64,000 nucleotides of DNA from positions 1 through 64,000 of the forward strand of contig NZ_MBEU01000062.1 in the NCBI RefSeq assembly GCF_001954275.1. Reading direction: 5' to 3'. The translations under genes were made by a program, and so were the position numbers. Under the pieces are notes generated by a model. It searched no databases. It saw only the letters and a list, made by a program, of their open reading frames with translations, and had not been told where the DNA came from. This document shows positions 17,903 to 34,623 of this stretch, in pieces; positions within the stretch are counted from its first letter, which is position 1, and every line of letters begins with the position of its first letter. The DNA comes from Mycobacterium sp. IS-836 (GTDB taxonomy: Bacteria; Actinomycetota; Actinomycetes; Mycobacteriales; Mycobacteriaceae).

Positions 17903-19417
17903 GTGACCGCCGCGCAAACTGTCAAGTCCCGCAACCCGTACCTCGAGGGCTTCCTGGCGCCGGTGAGCGCCGAAGTGACCGCGACCGACTTGCCGGTCAC
18001 GGGGCACATCCCCGAACACCTCGACGGGCGCTACCTGCGCAACGGGCCCAACCCGGCCGCGGAGGTCGACCCGGCCATCTACCACTGGTTCAGCGGCGAC
18101 GGCATGGTGCACGGCGTCGCGCTGCGCGACGGCAAGGCGTGCTGGTACCGCAACCGCTGGGTGCGTACTCCGCCCGTATGCGCCGCGTTGGGTGAACCGG
18201 CGCCCACGGGACTGGACCCGCGGATCGGAATGCTGTCGGTGGGCCCCAACACCAACGTGCTGGCCCACGGCGGCCGGACATTAGCGCTCGTCGAGGGAGG
18301 GGGCGCCAACTACGTGCTCACTGACGACCTGGACACCGTGGGGCCGTGCGATTTCGACGGAACCCTGTTCGGTGGTTTCACCGCGCATCCGCACCGCGAC
18401 CCGGGGACCGGCGAATTGCACGCGCTGTCTTACTCATTCGCACGCGGACGGACCGTGCAGTACTCGGTGATCGACACCCAGGGACGGGCGCGGCGGACCG
18501 TGGACATCGAGGTCAGCGGGTCGCCGATGATGCACGACTTCTCGCTGACCGACAAATATGTGGTGATCTACGACCTGCCGGTGACGTTCGACCCGATTCA
18601 GATCGTGCCAGTGGAGGTGCCGCGCTGGCTGAACTCGCCGACCCGGCTGGTACTGCAGTCGTTGCTCGGTCGGGTCCGCATCCCTAGCCCGATCGCGACG
18701 ATGATCAACCGCAACCCGCTGCCGTTCAACAAAATGCCCTACCGGTGGAACGCCAACTATCCGGCGCGCATCGGAGTCATGCCGCGCGAGGGCGGCAACA
18801 ACGACGTCCGCTGGTTCGACGTCGAACCCTGCTACGTCTACCACCCGCTCAATGCCTACTCCGAGATGCGGGACGGCACAGAGGTTTTGGTGCTCGATGT
18901 GGTCCGCTACTCGCGGATGTTCGACCGGGACCTTCGTGGTCCGGGCGACAGCCGGCCGACGCTCGACCGCTGGACCATCAACCTGGCGACCGGTGCGGTG
19001 GCAAGCGAACGCCGCGACGATCGGCCGCAGGAGTTTCCGCGCATCAACGAGACCCTGCTTGGGGGGCCGCACCGGTTCGGCTACACCGTCGGCGTGGACG
19101 GCGGGTATCTCTCCGGCGGCGCGTCCGACATGTCCACCGCGCTGTACAAGCATGACTACGCGACGGGATCCAGCACGGTGGCCGCCCTGGACCCCGCCCT
19201 TTTGATCGGCGAGATGTCTTTTGTGCCCAACCCCGGCGCCGACCCGCGGAACACCGGCGAGGACGACGGCATCCTGATGGGCTACGGCTACCACCGCGGC
19301 CGCGACGAAGGCCAGCTGATCTTGTTGGATGCGCAGACTCTCGAGCCGGTAGCGACGGTGCATCTGCCGCAGCGGGTGCCCATGGGCTTCCACGGCAACT
19401 GGGCGCCGGCCAGCTAA
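17903..19417 (+). CDS. Carotenoid cleavage oxygenase
   Basis: A 504-residue carotenoid oxygenase (RPE65/CCD family), the counterpart of Rv0654. The family opening DGRYLRNGPNP is near residue 40. The iron-binding histidines are expected in the segments FTAHPHRD, MMHDFSLTDKY, YHPLNAYSE and the final GFHGNW. The enzyme splits carotenoids or apocarotenals with oxygen. The GTG start at 17903 follows AGGAG by seven bases. Control by the divergent TetR protein is likely from the shared palindrome. Confidence 0.93.
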   Translation: MTAAQTVKSRNPYLEGFLAPVSAEVTATDLPVTGHIPEHLDGRYLRNGPNPAAEVDPAIYHWFSGDGMVHGVALRDGKACWYRNRWVRTPPVCAALGEPAPTGLDPRIGMLSVGPNTNVLAHGGRTLALVEGGGANYVLTDDLDTVGPCDFDGTLFGGFTAHPHRDPGTGELHALSYSFARGRTVQYSVIDTQGRARRTVDIEVSGSPMMHDFSLTDKYVVIYDLPVTFDPIQIVPVEVPRWLNSPTRLVLQSLLGRVRIPSPIATMINRNPLPFNKMPYRWNANYPARIGVMPREGGNNDVRWFDVEPCYVYHPLNAYSEMRDGTEVLVLDVVRYSRMFDRDLRGPGDSRPTLDRWTINLATGAVASERRDDRPQEFPRINETLLGGPHRFGYTVGVDGGYLSGGASDMSTALYKHDYATGSSTVAALDPALLIGEMSFVPNPGADPRNTGEDDGILMGYGYHRGRDEGQLILLDAQTLEPVATVHLPQRVPMGFHGNWAPAS

Positions 19418-19588
19418 CGCCGGCTTAGACACGTGTTGACCAGCGTGGTCAGCGCTGATCTCGAGTTGGGTAATTTTTCCCCCGGGTGCTGTGCAACCCT
19501 GATGCGGCGCCTCGGGCGTGCGCTACAGTGACTCAAGCCACAACAAACGGGCAGGTTGCGGGCACGAGCGTCGACGGAAGGATTCCCC

Positions 19589-20599
19589 ATGGGCGTCGCT
19601 ATCGAGGTGAATGGACTCACGAAGTCCTTCGGTTCCTCGAGGATCTGGGAAGACGTGACGTTGGATATCCCCGCCGGGGAGGTCAGCGTCCTGCTGGGGC
19701 CGTCGGGTACCGGCAAATCGGTGTTCCTCAAGTCCCTCATCGGTCTGCTGCGTCCGGAACGCGGCTCGATCATGATCGACGGCACCGACATCATCGAATG
19801 TTCGGCCAAGGAGCTCTACGAGATCCGCACGCTGTTCGGCGTCATGTTTCAGGACGGCGCCCTGTTCGGCTCGATGAATCTGTATGACAACACGGCGTTC
19901 CCGTTGCGCGAGCACACCAAGAAGAAGGAAAGCGAAATCCGTGACATCGTCATGGAGAAGCTGGAAATGGTCGGTCTTGGTGGTGACGAAAAGAAGTTCC
20001 CCGGGGAGATCTCCGGCGGTATGCGCAAGCGCGCGGGCCTGGCCCGCTCGTTGGTGCTCGACCCGCAGATCATCCTGTGTGACGAGCCCGACTCGGGTCT
20101 CGACCCCGTCCGTACCGCCTACCTGAGCCAGCTGATCCTCGACATCAACGCCCAGATCGACGCAACCATCCTGATCGTCACGCACAACATCAACATCGCC
20201 CGCACCGTGCCGGACAACATGGGCATGCTGTTCCGCAAGCATCTGGTGATGTTCGGTCCCCGCGAGGTCTTGCTGACCAGCGACGAGCCCGTGGTGCGGC
20301 AGTTCCTCAACGGCCGCCGCATCGGGCCGATCGGTATGTCGGAGGAAAAGGACGAGGCCACCATGGCCGAAGAGCAGGCCATGGTCGACGCGGGTCACCA
20401 CTCCGGCGGCGTCGAGGAGATCGAGGGCGTACCGCCCCAGATCGTCGCGACTCCCGGCATGCCCGAGCGCAAGGCGGTCGCGCGGCGCCAGGCCCGGGTG
20501 CGCGAGATCCTGCACACCCTGCCCAAGAACGCCCAGGCAGCGATCCTCGACGATCTCGAGGGCACTCACAAATACCAGGCGAACGAGTTCGGCGGCTAG
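19589..20599 (+). CDS. mkl: MCE-system ATPase Mkl/MceG
   Basis: An ABC ATPase of the MlaF/MceG type, about 336 residues. Walker A is GPSGTGKS near residue 38, the signature ISGGMRKRAGLARSL, and Walker B IILCDEPDSGLDP. The C-terminal extension (GVPPQIVATPGMPERKAVARR onward) is typical of the mycobacterial protein. It energises the MCE lipid importers encoded elsewhere. I choose ATG 19589 with GGAAGGA six bases upstream; longer starts are annotated in M. tuberculosis. A -10-like TACAGT lies at 19524-19529. Confidence 0.95.
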   Translation: MGVAIEVNGLTKSFGSSRIWEDVTLDIPAGEVSVLLGPSGTGKSVFLKSLIGLLRPERGSIMIDGTDIIECSAKELYEIRTLFGVMFQDGALFGSMNLYDNTAFPLREHTKKKESEIRDIVMEKLEMVGLGGDEKKFPGEISGGMRKRAGLARSLVLDPQIILCDEPDSGLDPVRTAYLSQLILDINAQIDATILIVTHNINIARTVPDNMGMLFRKHLVMFGPREVLLTSDEPVVRQFLNGRRIGPIGMSEEKDEATMAEEQAMVDAGHHSGGVEEIEGVPPQIVATPGMPERKAVARRQARVREILHTLPKNAQAAILDDLEGTHKYQANEFGG

Positions 20600-24552
<3,953 letters not shown>

Positions 24553-24563
24553 CTAGTTACTAA

Positions 24564-28538
<3,975 letters not shown>

Positions 28539-28547
28539 GTCAATGCG

Positions 28548-28577
28548 AAAAGCCCCCGCAGCCTGCGGGGGCTTTTT
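28548..28577 (+). terminator. rpoC intrinsic terminator
   Basis: AAAAGCCCCCGCA (28548-28560) pairs perfectly with TGCGGGGGCTTTT (28564-28576) across a 3-base loop and runs into TTTTT. It is the strongest intrinsic terminator in the window and closes the rpoBC operon 10 bases after the stop. Confidence 0.93.
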
Positions 28578-28664
28578 CGTGCGCTCGGCAGCCGTCGCAG
28601 AGTCGCACGCCGTGGGCCGCCGCAGTGCGATTCTGTGTCTGCTCGCGGCACTAGACTGGCCGAC

Positions 28665-29417
28665 GTGCTCATCGGTTCACACGTCCACCAAGACGATCCC
28701 CTGGCCGCCGCACAGGCGGACGGCGCCGACGCGGTGCAGTTCTTCCTCGGCAACCCGCAGAGCTGGAAGAAGCCGAAGCCGCGTGACGACGCCGAGGCGC
28801 TGAAGGCGTCGACCATTCCGCTGTACGTCCACGCGCCCTACCTCATCAACGTCGCGTCTGCCAACAACCGCATCCGCATCCCGTCGCGAAAGATCTTGCA
28901 GGACACCTGCGACGCCGCCGCCGCAATCAACGCGACGGCGGTAATAGTGCATGGCGGCCACGCCGACGACAACGACATGGAGGCCGGATTCGAGCGCTGG
29001 GTCAAGGCGCTGGACTACCTCGAATCAGACGTGCAGGTGTACCTGGAGAACACCGCGGGCGGTGACCATGCGATGGCCCGCCACTTCGACACGATCGGAC
29101 GGCTCTGGGATCACATCGGAGACAAGGGAATTGGCTTCTGCCTGGACACCTGCCATGCCTGGGCCGCGGGTGAGGAGCTGATCGACGCGGTCGACCGGAT
29201 CAAGGCCCTGACCGGACGCATCGACCTGGTGCACTGCAACGACTCACGGGACGCGGCGGGCTCGGGCGCCGACCGCCACGCCAACCTGGGCAGCGGCCAG
29301 ATCGATACCGACCTACTCGTCGCGGCGGTCAAGGCTGCCGATGCGCCCGTGATCTGCGAAACCGCCGACGCGGGCCGCAAGGACGACATCGCCTTCCTGC
29401 GGGAGAACACCGCCTAG
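28665..29417 (+). CDS. end: Endonuclease IV
   Basis: A 250-residue TIM-barrel AP endonuclease for base-excision repair. The metal ligands are visible in [66 protein letters not shown] and [12 protein letters not shown]. The GTG start at 28665 gives the N terminus VLIGSH, as in the M. tuberculosis enzyme. It stands alone after the rpoC terminator. The ceramidase gene Rv0669c that I recall next to it in M. tuberculosis is absent. Confidence 0.95.
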   Translation: MLIGSHVHQDDPLAAAQADGADAVQFFLGNPQSWKKPKPRDDAEALKASTIPLYVHAPYLINVASANNRIRIPSRKILQDTCDAAAAINATAVIVHGGHADDNDMEAGFERWVKALDYLESDVQVYLENTAGGDHAMARHFDTIGRLWDHIGDKGIGFCLDTCHAWAAGEELIDAVDRIKALTGRIDLVHCNDSRDAAGSGADRHANLGSGQIDTDLLVAAVKAADAPVICETADAGRKDDIAFLRENTA

Positions 29418-29444
29418 TCAAGGTCCTCGCCGCTATTACACCTC

Positions 29445-29472
29445 TTGTGCGGCTGTCGGGAAAATGTAATAT
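29445..29472 (+). promoter_or_regulatory. fadE8 promoter, probably leaderless
   Basis: TTGTGC (29445-29450), a 16-base spacer and TAATAT (29467-29472) form a good promoter. The ATG of fadE8 is at 29480, about seven bases past the -10, so transcription would start at or next to the A of the start codon. No ribosome site is seen, in keeping with a leaderless mRNA. Confidence 0.6.
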
Positions 29473-29479
29473 GGACGGC

Positions 29480-31108
29480 ATGCCCGATACCCATGCCGTC
29501 ACCAACCAGGTTCCCCCGCTGGAGAACTACAACCCCGCGACGTCCGCCGTGCTCGTCGAGGCCCTGATCCGCGAGGGCGGGCAATGGGGCGTCGACGAGG
29601 TGACCGAGGTGGGCGCGATCGCCGGTAGCCGCGAAGCCCAGCGCTGGGGTGAACTCGCCGACCGCAACCGGCCCATCCTGCACACCCACGACCGCTACGG
29701 TCACCGTGTCGACGAGGTCGAGTACGACCCCGCCTACCACGAGCTGATGCGCACCGCGATCGGGCACGGCCTGCACGCGGCGCCGTGGGCCGACGAGCGC
29801 CCGGGCAACCATGTGGTGCGGGCCGCCAAGATGTCGGTCTGGAACGTCGAGCCCGGACACACCTGCCCGGTCTCGATGACCTACGCCGTCGTCCCGGCGC
29901 TGCGCTACAACCCAGAACTGGCGGCCGTTTACGAGCCGTTGCTGACCAGTCGCGAATACGATCCCGAACTCAAGCTGGCCACCACCAAGCGGGGCATCAC
30001 GGCCGGCATGTCGATGACGGAGAAGCAAGGCGGTTCCGACGTGCGCGCCGGCACCACCGAGGCAATCCCCAACGGCGACGGCAGCTACCGCCTGGCCGGT
30101 CACAAGTGGTTCACCTCGGCGCCGATGTGCGACATCTTCCTGGTGCTCGCGCAGGCCCCGGGCGGCCTGTCCTGCTTCCTGCTGCCGCGGATACTGCCCG
30201 ACGGCAGCCGCAACCGAATGTTCCTGCAGCGCCTCAAGGACAAGCTGGGCAACCACGCCAACGCCTCGAGCGAGGTCGAATACGACGGCGCCATCGCATG
30301 GTTGGTCGGCGAGGAGGGCCGCGGGGTGCCGACCATCATCGAGATGGTCAACCTCACCCGGCTCGACTGCACGCTGGGCAGCGCCACCAGCATGCGCACC
30401 GGCCTGACCCGTGCCATCCACCACGCCCAGCACCGAAAGGCGTTCGGCGCCTACCTGATCGACCAGCCGTTGATGCGCAACGTGCTGGCCGACCTCGCGG
30501 TCGAGGCCGAGGCCGCCACCATCGTTGCGATGCGGATGGCCGGTGCCACCGACAAGGCGCTGCGCGGGGACGAAAGGGAGGCGCTGTTGCGCCGCATCGG
30601 CTTGGCGGCCAGCAAGTACTGGGTATGCAAGCGCGCCACCCCGCACGCCGCCGAGGCGCTGGAATGCCTGGGCGGCAACGGCTATGTCGAGGACTCGGGC
30701 ATGCCGCGCCTGTTCCGTGAGGCCCCGCTGATGGGCATCTGGGAGGGCTCGGGCAATGTCAGCGCGCTGGACACGTTGCGCGCCATGGCAACTCGCCCCG
30801 AGTGCGTCGAGGTGCTGTTCGCCGAACTCGACGAGAGCACCGGCCAGGATCCGCGACTGGGCCGCCATGTCGAGGGGCTGCGGCAAGATCTCACCGACAT
30901 GGACACAATCGGTTACCGGGCCCGCAAGGTGGCCGAGGACATCTCGCTGGCGCTGCAGGGTTCGCTGCTGGTGCGCCACGGCCATCCGGCCGTCGCCGAG
31001 GCTTTCCTGGCCACCCGGCTGGGCGGCCAGTGGGGTGGGGCATACGGCACCATGCCGACCGGCCTGGACCTCGCGCCCATCCTCGAGCGTGCTCTAGTAA
31101 AGGGATGA
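29480..31108 (+). CDS. fadE8: Acyl-CoA dehydrogenase FadE8 (AidB-like)
   Basis: A 542-residue flavin-dependent acyl-CoA dehydrogenase of the long AidB-like class. The flavin/substrate segments AGMSMTEKQGGSDVRAGTTEA, GHKWFTSAPMCDIFLVLAQA, and LEALECLGGNGYVEDSG with WEGSGNVSALD are clear. It oxidises an acyl-CoA, or like AidB protects against alkylation damage; the acyl substrate is not known. It heads a four-gene operon in which echA4 overlaps its stop by four bases. The lipoprotein gene lpqP that I recall upstream in M. tuberculosis is missing. Confidence 0.94.
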   Translation: MPDTHAVTNQVPPLENYNPATSAVLVEALIREGGQWGVDEVTEVGAIAGSREAQRWGELADRNRPILHTHDRYGHRVDEVEYDPAYHELMRTAIGHGLHAAPWADERPGNHVVRAAKMSVWNVEPGHTCPVSMTYAVVPALRYNPELAAVYEPLLTSREYDPELKLATTKRGITAGMSMTEKQGGSDVRAGTTEAIPNGDGSYRLAGHKWFTSAPMCDIFLVLAQAPGGLSCFLLPRILPDGSRNRMFLQRLKDKLGNHANASSEVEYDGAIAWLVGEEGRGVPTIIEMVNLTRLDCTLGSATSMRTGLTRAIHHAQHRKAFGAYLIDQPLMRNVLADLAVEAEAATIVAMRMAGATDKALRGDEREALLRRIGLAASKYWVCKRATPHAAEALECLGGNGYVEDSGMPRLFREAPLMGIWEGSGNVSALDTLRAMATRPECVEVLFAELDESTGQDPRLGRHVEGLRQDLTDMDTIGYRARKVAEDISLALQGSLLVRHGHPAVAEAFLATRLGGQWGGAYGTMPTGLDLAPILERALVKG

Positions 31109-32043
31109 CTCACGCCATCAGGCCCGTCGACTTCGACAACCTGAAGACGATGACCTACGAGGTCACCGACCGGGTTGCCCGCATCACCTTCAACCGGCCC
31201 GAGAAGGGCAACGCGATCGTCGCCGACACCCCGCTGGAGCTCTCGGCGTTGGTGGAGCGTGCCGACCTTGACCCGAACGTGCATGTCATCCTGGTGTCCG
31301 GTCGGGGCGAGGGTTTCTGCGCGGGCTTCGATCTGTCCGCCTATGCGGACCGGACCGGTTCGGCCGGCGGAACGGGCGCGTATGCGGGCACGGTGCTCGA
31401 CGGCAAGACGCAGGCGGTCAACCACCTGCCGGATCAGCCGTGGGACCCGATGATCGACTACCAGATGATGAGCCGCTTCGTGCGCGGCTTCGCCAGCCTG
31501 ATGCATGCCGACAAGCCGACGGTGGTCAAGATCCACGGCTACTGCGTGGCCGGCGGCACCGATATCGCGCTGCACGCCGACCAGGTGATCGCCGCCGCCG
31601 ACGCCAAGATCGGCTACCCGCCAACCCGGGTGTGGGGCGTCCCGGCGGCGGGCCTGTGGGCGCACCGGCTCGGTGACCAGCGCGCCAAACGCCTTCTGCT
31701 GACCGGTGATTGCATCACCGGAGCGCAAGCCGCCGAATGGGGCCTGGCCGTCGAGGCGCCCGACGCGAAAGACCTCGACGAGCGCACCGAGCGCCTGGTG
31801 GAGCGGATCGCGGCGGTGCCGATCAACCAGCTGATCATGGTCAAGCTCGCGCTGAATTCCGCTCTGCTGCAACAGGGTGTGGCCACCAGCAGGATGGTCA
31901 GCACCGTGTTCGACGGCGTTGCCCGGCACACGCCGGAGGGGCACGCCTTCGTCGCCGATGCGGTCAAGCATGGCTTCCGGGACGCCGTCAAGCATCGCGA
32001 CGAGCCCTTCGGGGACTACGGCCGCCGCGCGTCACAGGTGTAG
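31105..32043 (+). CDS. echA4: Enoyl-CoA hydratase-family protein EchA4
   Basis: A 312-residue crotonase-fold protein beginning in the last codon of fadE8 (ATGA). The oxyanion loops are visible as GRGEGFCAGFDLSAY near residue 66 and HGYCVAGGTDIALHAD near residue 145. Compared with standard 260-residue hydratases it has an insert of about 50 residues between them (GSAGGTGAYAG to QPWDPMIDYQMM). It should act on the enoyl-CoA product of its operon partners. Confidence 0.93.
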   Translation: MTHAIRPVDFDNLKTMTYEVTDRVARITFNRPEKGNAIVADTPLELSALVERADLDPNVHVILVSGRGEGFCAGFDLSAYADRTGSAGGTGAYAGTVLDGKTQAVNHLPDQPWDPMIDYQMMSRFVRGFASLMHADKPTVVKIHGYCVAGGTDIALHADQVIAAADAKIGYPPTRVWGVPAAGLWAHRLGDQRAKRLLLTGDCITGAQAAEWGLAVEAPDAKDLDERTERLVERIAAVPINQLIMVKLALNSALLQQGVATSRMVSTVFDGVARHTPEGHAFVADAVKHGFRDAVKHRDEPFGDYGRRASQV

Positions 32044-32045
32044 CC

Positions 32046-32768
32046 ATGCCCAACATGACGGCGCGCTCGGTGGTGCTCAGTGTGCTGCTCGGCGCCCACC
32101 CCGCCTGGGCCACCGCCAGCGAATTGATCAGGCTGACAAACGATTTCGGCATCAAGGAGGCGACGTTGCGGGTCGCCCTGACCCGCATGGTCGGCGCCGG
32201 CGACCTGATCCGCTCCGCCGACGGCTACCGGCTGTCGGATCGCCTGCTGGCCCGCCAGCGCCGGCAGGACGATGCCATCGATCCACGGGTCCGGGCCTGG
32301 CGCGGCGGCTGGGTCCTCCTGATCGTGACGAGCGTGGGCAACGACGCGCGTACCAGGGCGGCCCTACGAACCGCCATGCACAGCAAGCGCTTTGGCGAAC
32401 TGCGCGAGGGCGTGTGGATGCGGCCGGACAACCTGGAGCTGGACCTGGATCGCAAACTCGAAGCCCAGGTGCGGACCCTGACGGCGCGCGACGACGCCCC
32501 CGCTGAGCTCGCCGGGCGGCTGTGGGATCTGCCCGCGTGGGCGCAGACCGGCCACCGACTGCTCGACGAGATGGCCGCCGCGCCCGACGTTCCCGCCCGC
32601 TTTATGGTGGCCGCGGCGACGGTGCGACACCTGCTCACCGACCCGGTGCTGCCCGACGAATTGCTACCGCCCGACTGGCCGGGTGCCCGGCTGCGCGCGG
32701 CGTACCACGACTTCGCTGCCGAGCTTCTCAAGCGACGCGAACCGACCCAACTCCAGGAGGCGACATGA
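32046..32768 (+). CDS. PaaX-like transcriptional regulator
   Basis: A 240-residue PaaX-family repressor, counterpart of Rv0674. The N-terminal winged helix (TARSVVLSVLLGAHP, then ASELIRLTNDFGIKEATLRVALTRM) is followed by the PaaX C-terminal region (WRGGWVLLIVTS, LREGVWMRPDNL). PaaX proteins bind acyl-CoA thioesters such as phenylacetyl-CoA and repress degradation genes. Two bases separate it from echA4 and its stop overlaps the echA5 start, so it likely regulates its own operon. Confidence 0.9.
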   Translation: MPNMTARSVVLSVLLGAHPAWATASELIRLTNDFGIKEATLRVALTRMVGAGDLIRSADGYRLSDRLLARQRRQDDAIDPRVRAWRGGWVLLIVTSVGNDARTRAALRTAMHSKRFGELREGVWMRPDNLELDLDRKLEAQVRTLTARDDAPAELAGRLWDLPAWAQTGHRLLDEMAAAPDVPARFMVAAATVRHLLTDPVLPDELLPPDWPGARLRAAYHDFAAELLKRREPTQLQEAT

Positions 32769-33532
32769 GTGACCCGGTGCGAGTGGAGCGCAATGGCCCG
32801 GTGACGACAGTGATCATCAACCGGCCGCAGGCGCGCAACGCCGTCAATGGTCCGACGGCCGCGGCGCTGTACGCGGCTTTCGAACAATTCGACCGTGACG
32901 ATTCGGCGTCGGTGGCCGTGCTGTGGGGCGACGGCGGAACCTTTTGCGCGGGAGCCGATTTGAAGTCCTTCGGCACGGCGGATGCCAACGCGGTGCACCG
33001 GACCGGTCCCGGGCCGATGGGCCCGTCGCGAATGGTTCTCTCCAAGCCGGTGATCGCCGCGGTGAGCGGCTACGCCGTCGCCGGGGGGCTGGAGTTGGCG
33101 TTGTGGTGCGACATGCGGGTGGCCGAGGAGGACGCCGTATTCGGCGTCTTCTGCCGCCGCTGGGGCGTGCCGCTGATCGACGGCGGCACCGTGCGGCTAC
33201 CGCGGCTGATCGGGCACAGCCGGGCGATGGACATGATCCTCACCGGCCGCGGTGTCAAAGCCGACGAAGCACTCGCGATGGGATTGGCGAATCGGGTTGT
33301 GCCCAAAGGCCGGGCCCGGCAGGCGGCCGAGGACTTGGCGGCCGAATTGGCCGCCCTGCCGCAGCAGTGCCTGCGCTCGGATCGGCTGTCGGCGCTGAAT
33401 CAGTGGGGACTGCCGGAATCCGCGGCGCTGGATGGCGAATTCGCCAGCATTTCCCGGGTCGCCGCAGAGGCGCTAGAGGGGGCGGGCCGATTCGCCGGGG
33501 GAGCGGGCCGACACGGCACGCCCGCGAATTAG
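32765..33532 (+). CDS. echA5: Enoyl-CoA hydratase EchA5
   Basis: A 255-residue crotonase-fold hydratase. The oxyanion loops GGTFCAGADLKSFG and VAGGLELALWCDMRVAEE are intact. Glu in the second loop and the position near residue 137 fit catalytic acids of hydratases, though the WGVPLIDGGTVRLPRLIG segment departs slightly from the standard. The ATG at 32765 overlaps the previous stop by four bases. It completes a dehydrogenase-hydratase-regulator-hydratase unit. Confidence 0.93.
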   Translation: MSDPVRVERNGPVTTVIINRPQARNAVNGPTAAALYAAFEQFDRDDSASVAVLWGDGGTFCAGADLKSFGTADANAVHRTGPGPMGPSRMVLSKPVIAAVSGYAVAGGLELALWCDMRVAEEDAVFGVFCRRWGVPLIDGGTVRLPRLIGHSRAMDMILTGRGVKADEALAMGLANRVVPKGRARQAAEDLAAELAALPQQCLRSDRLSALNQWGLPESAALDGEFASISRVAAEALEGAGRFAGGAGRHGTPAN

Positions 33533-33554
33533 ACACGCCATCAACGGCTTTCGG

Positions 33555-34046
33555 TTAGCCGCCCTTGTTGATGGTGTTGCCGGAGCCGTGGTTGGAGACC
33601 TTTGGATCACCGTCTTTGTAGGTGATGGTGTTGTCCGTTCCCAGCACCGTAAGTTTGGTGTTGATCTTGTCGATCGTGATCTTGTTGTTGGCGCCGCCGA
33701 TGTCCACCTTCTCGCAGGTGCCGGTCACGGTCAGGGTGTTGTTCGAACCGAGCACGTTCAGTGATTTACCGCTGGCGCAGTCGAGCGTGGCCGTGGTTCC
33801 CATCGATCCGTAGTTCAGCGTGTTGCCGATCTCGACCGATGCGGTGGTGCTCGCGCCGCTCGTGCTTGTGGTCGCGGCCCCGGCGCTTGTCGTCGTGGTC
33901 GCGCTGCTCGCGGTCGTCGTGGCGGATCCGCCGGGCGGGTTGGCCGTCGAACTGCAGCCGGCCAGCACCAGGGCCGCGAGCGCGGGCGCCAGCGCGAGGG
34001 CGGCCAGGCCGCGTGGGTGCTCAATGTTTAGGGCTGCACGCATCAT
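33555..34046 (-). CDS. DUF3060 lipoprotein (Rv0679c-like)
   Basis: A 163-residue exported lipoprotein. The signal peptide ends in the lipobox LVLAGC, so Cys30 or so would be lipidated. A low-complexity Thr/Ser/Ala linker follows (residues about 32-70). Then comes a DUF3060 domain of repeated N-N-x-[IL]-x-[IV] beta turns (VLGSNNTLTVTG, IGGANNKITI, VLGTDNTITYKDG), suggesting a small beta-helix. It sits behind a second DUF3060 gene on the same strand. Function unknown; surface location is inference. Confidence 0.88.
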   Translation of the reverse strand: MMRAALNIEHPRGLAALALAPALAALVLAGCSSTANPPGGSATTTASSATTTTSAGAATTSTSGASTTASVEIGNTLNYGSMGTTATLDCASGKSLNVLGSNNTLTVTGTCEKVDIGGANNKITIDKINTKLTVLGTDNTITYKDGDPKVSNHGSGNTINKGG

Positions 34047-34064
34047 TCGTCGAATCCCCTTGTC

Positions 34065-34433
34065 TCAGGCGGGCACCTGCTGGAGCCGGTTGGTCATGCC
34101 CAATTCGCGGCCGCGATCCCACAGTATCGGCGCACCGTTGTGGTAGAAGACCGTCTGGTTGTAGCCGTACACGGTGATGTCGTGGGTCACCGAGTCGGCG
34201 ATGACGGTGTTGCCCGAGCCCATCACCGTCACCGCCCAGCAGTTGCCCATCGCGTTGACGGTGTTATCGGTGCCGTTGACGATCAGGGTGGCGTCGTTGC
34301 AGTCCAGCGTCTGCTCGACGCCCTGGCCGATGACGTGGGTGTCGCCGTTCTTGGCGTGGGCCGGGGGTACCCCGGCGGTCAGTGAAACGATGGCACAGGT
34401 TGCAAGCGACCCGGCGACGGTTGTCCACCTCAC
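34065..34433 (-). CDS. DUF3060 secreted protein (Rv0680c-like)
   Basis: A 122-residue protein with a cleavable signal peptide (residues 1-27, ending AHA) and no lipobox cysteine. The mature part has the same DUF3060 turns (LIVNGTDNTVNAMGNCW, VMGSGNTVIADS). The two cysteines in the mature region could form a disulphide. It lies 18 bases upstream of the lipoprotein gene and is probably first in a two-gene unit. It is divergent from the TetR gene. Confidence 0.88.
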   Translation of the reverse strand: MRWTTVAGSLATCAIVSLTAGVPPAHAKNGDTHVIGQGVEQTLDCNDATLIVNGTDNTVNAMGNCWAVTVMGSGNTVIADSVTHDITVYGYNQTVFYHNGAPILWDRGRELGMTNRLQQVPA

Positions 34434-34565
34434 TGCCGGCCCCCTTCGCTTCGGCTGGTATTCGCTGGACTGAGCGTACGTGCATTTGCCTGCTCGATGG
34501 CAGACTTTTTTCTCTCACATCGCCGCGGCGCCGCCCCGGCCGGGCCGGGTCCGTTTCCCGCCTGC

Positions 34566-34588
34566 GTCAACTAGAGTCATTAGTTGAC
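34566..34588. promoter_or_regulatory. TetR operator GTCAACTA-N7-TAGTTGAC
   Basis: Eight-base arms GTCAACTA (34566-34573) and TAGTTGAC (34581-34588) form a perfect inverted repeat with a 7-base spacer. The site is 36 bases before the TetR start and about 130 bases from the divergent DUF3060 genes. Arm length and spacing are typical of TetR-family operators. Confidence 0.72.
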
Positions 34589-34623
34589 CTCCAACCGTTC
34601 AGTGAAATCGAGGTGCGGTCGCC

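Noticed and set aside
33820..34146. Plus-strand frames opposite the DUF3060 genes
   Set aside because: The minus strand shows a signal peptide and lipobox and domain repeats; the plus frames do not.
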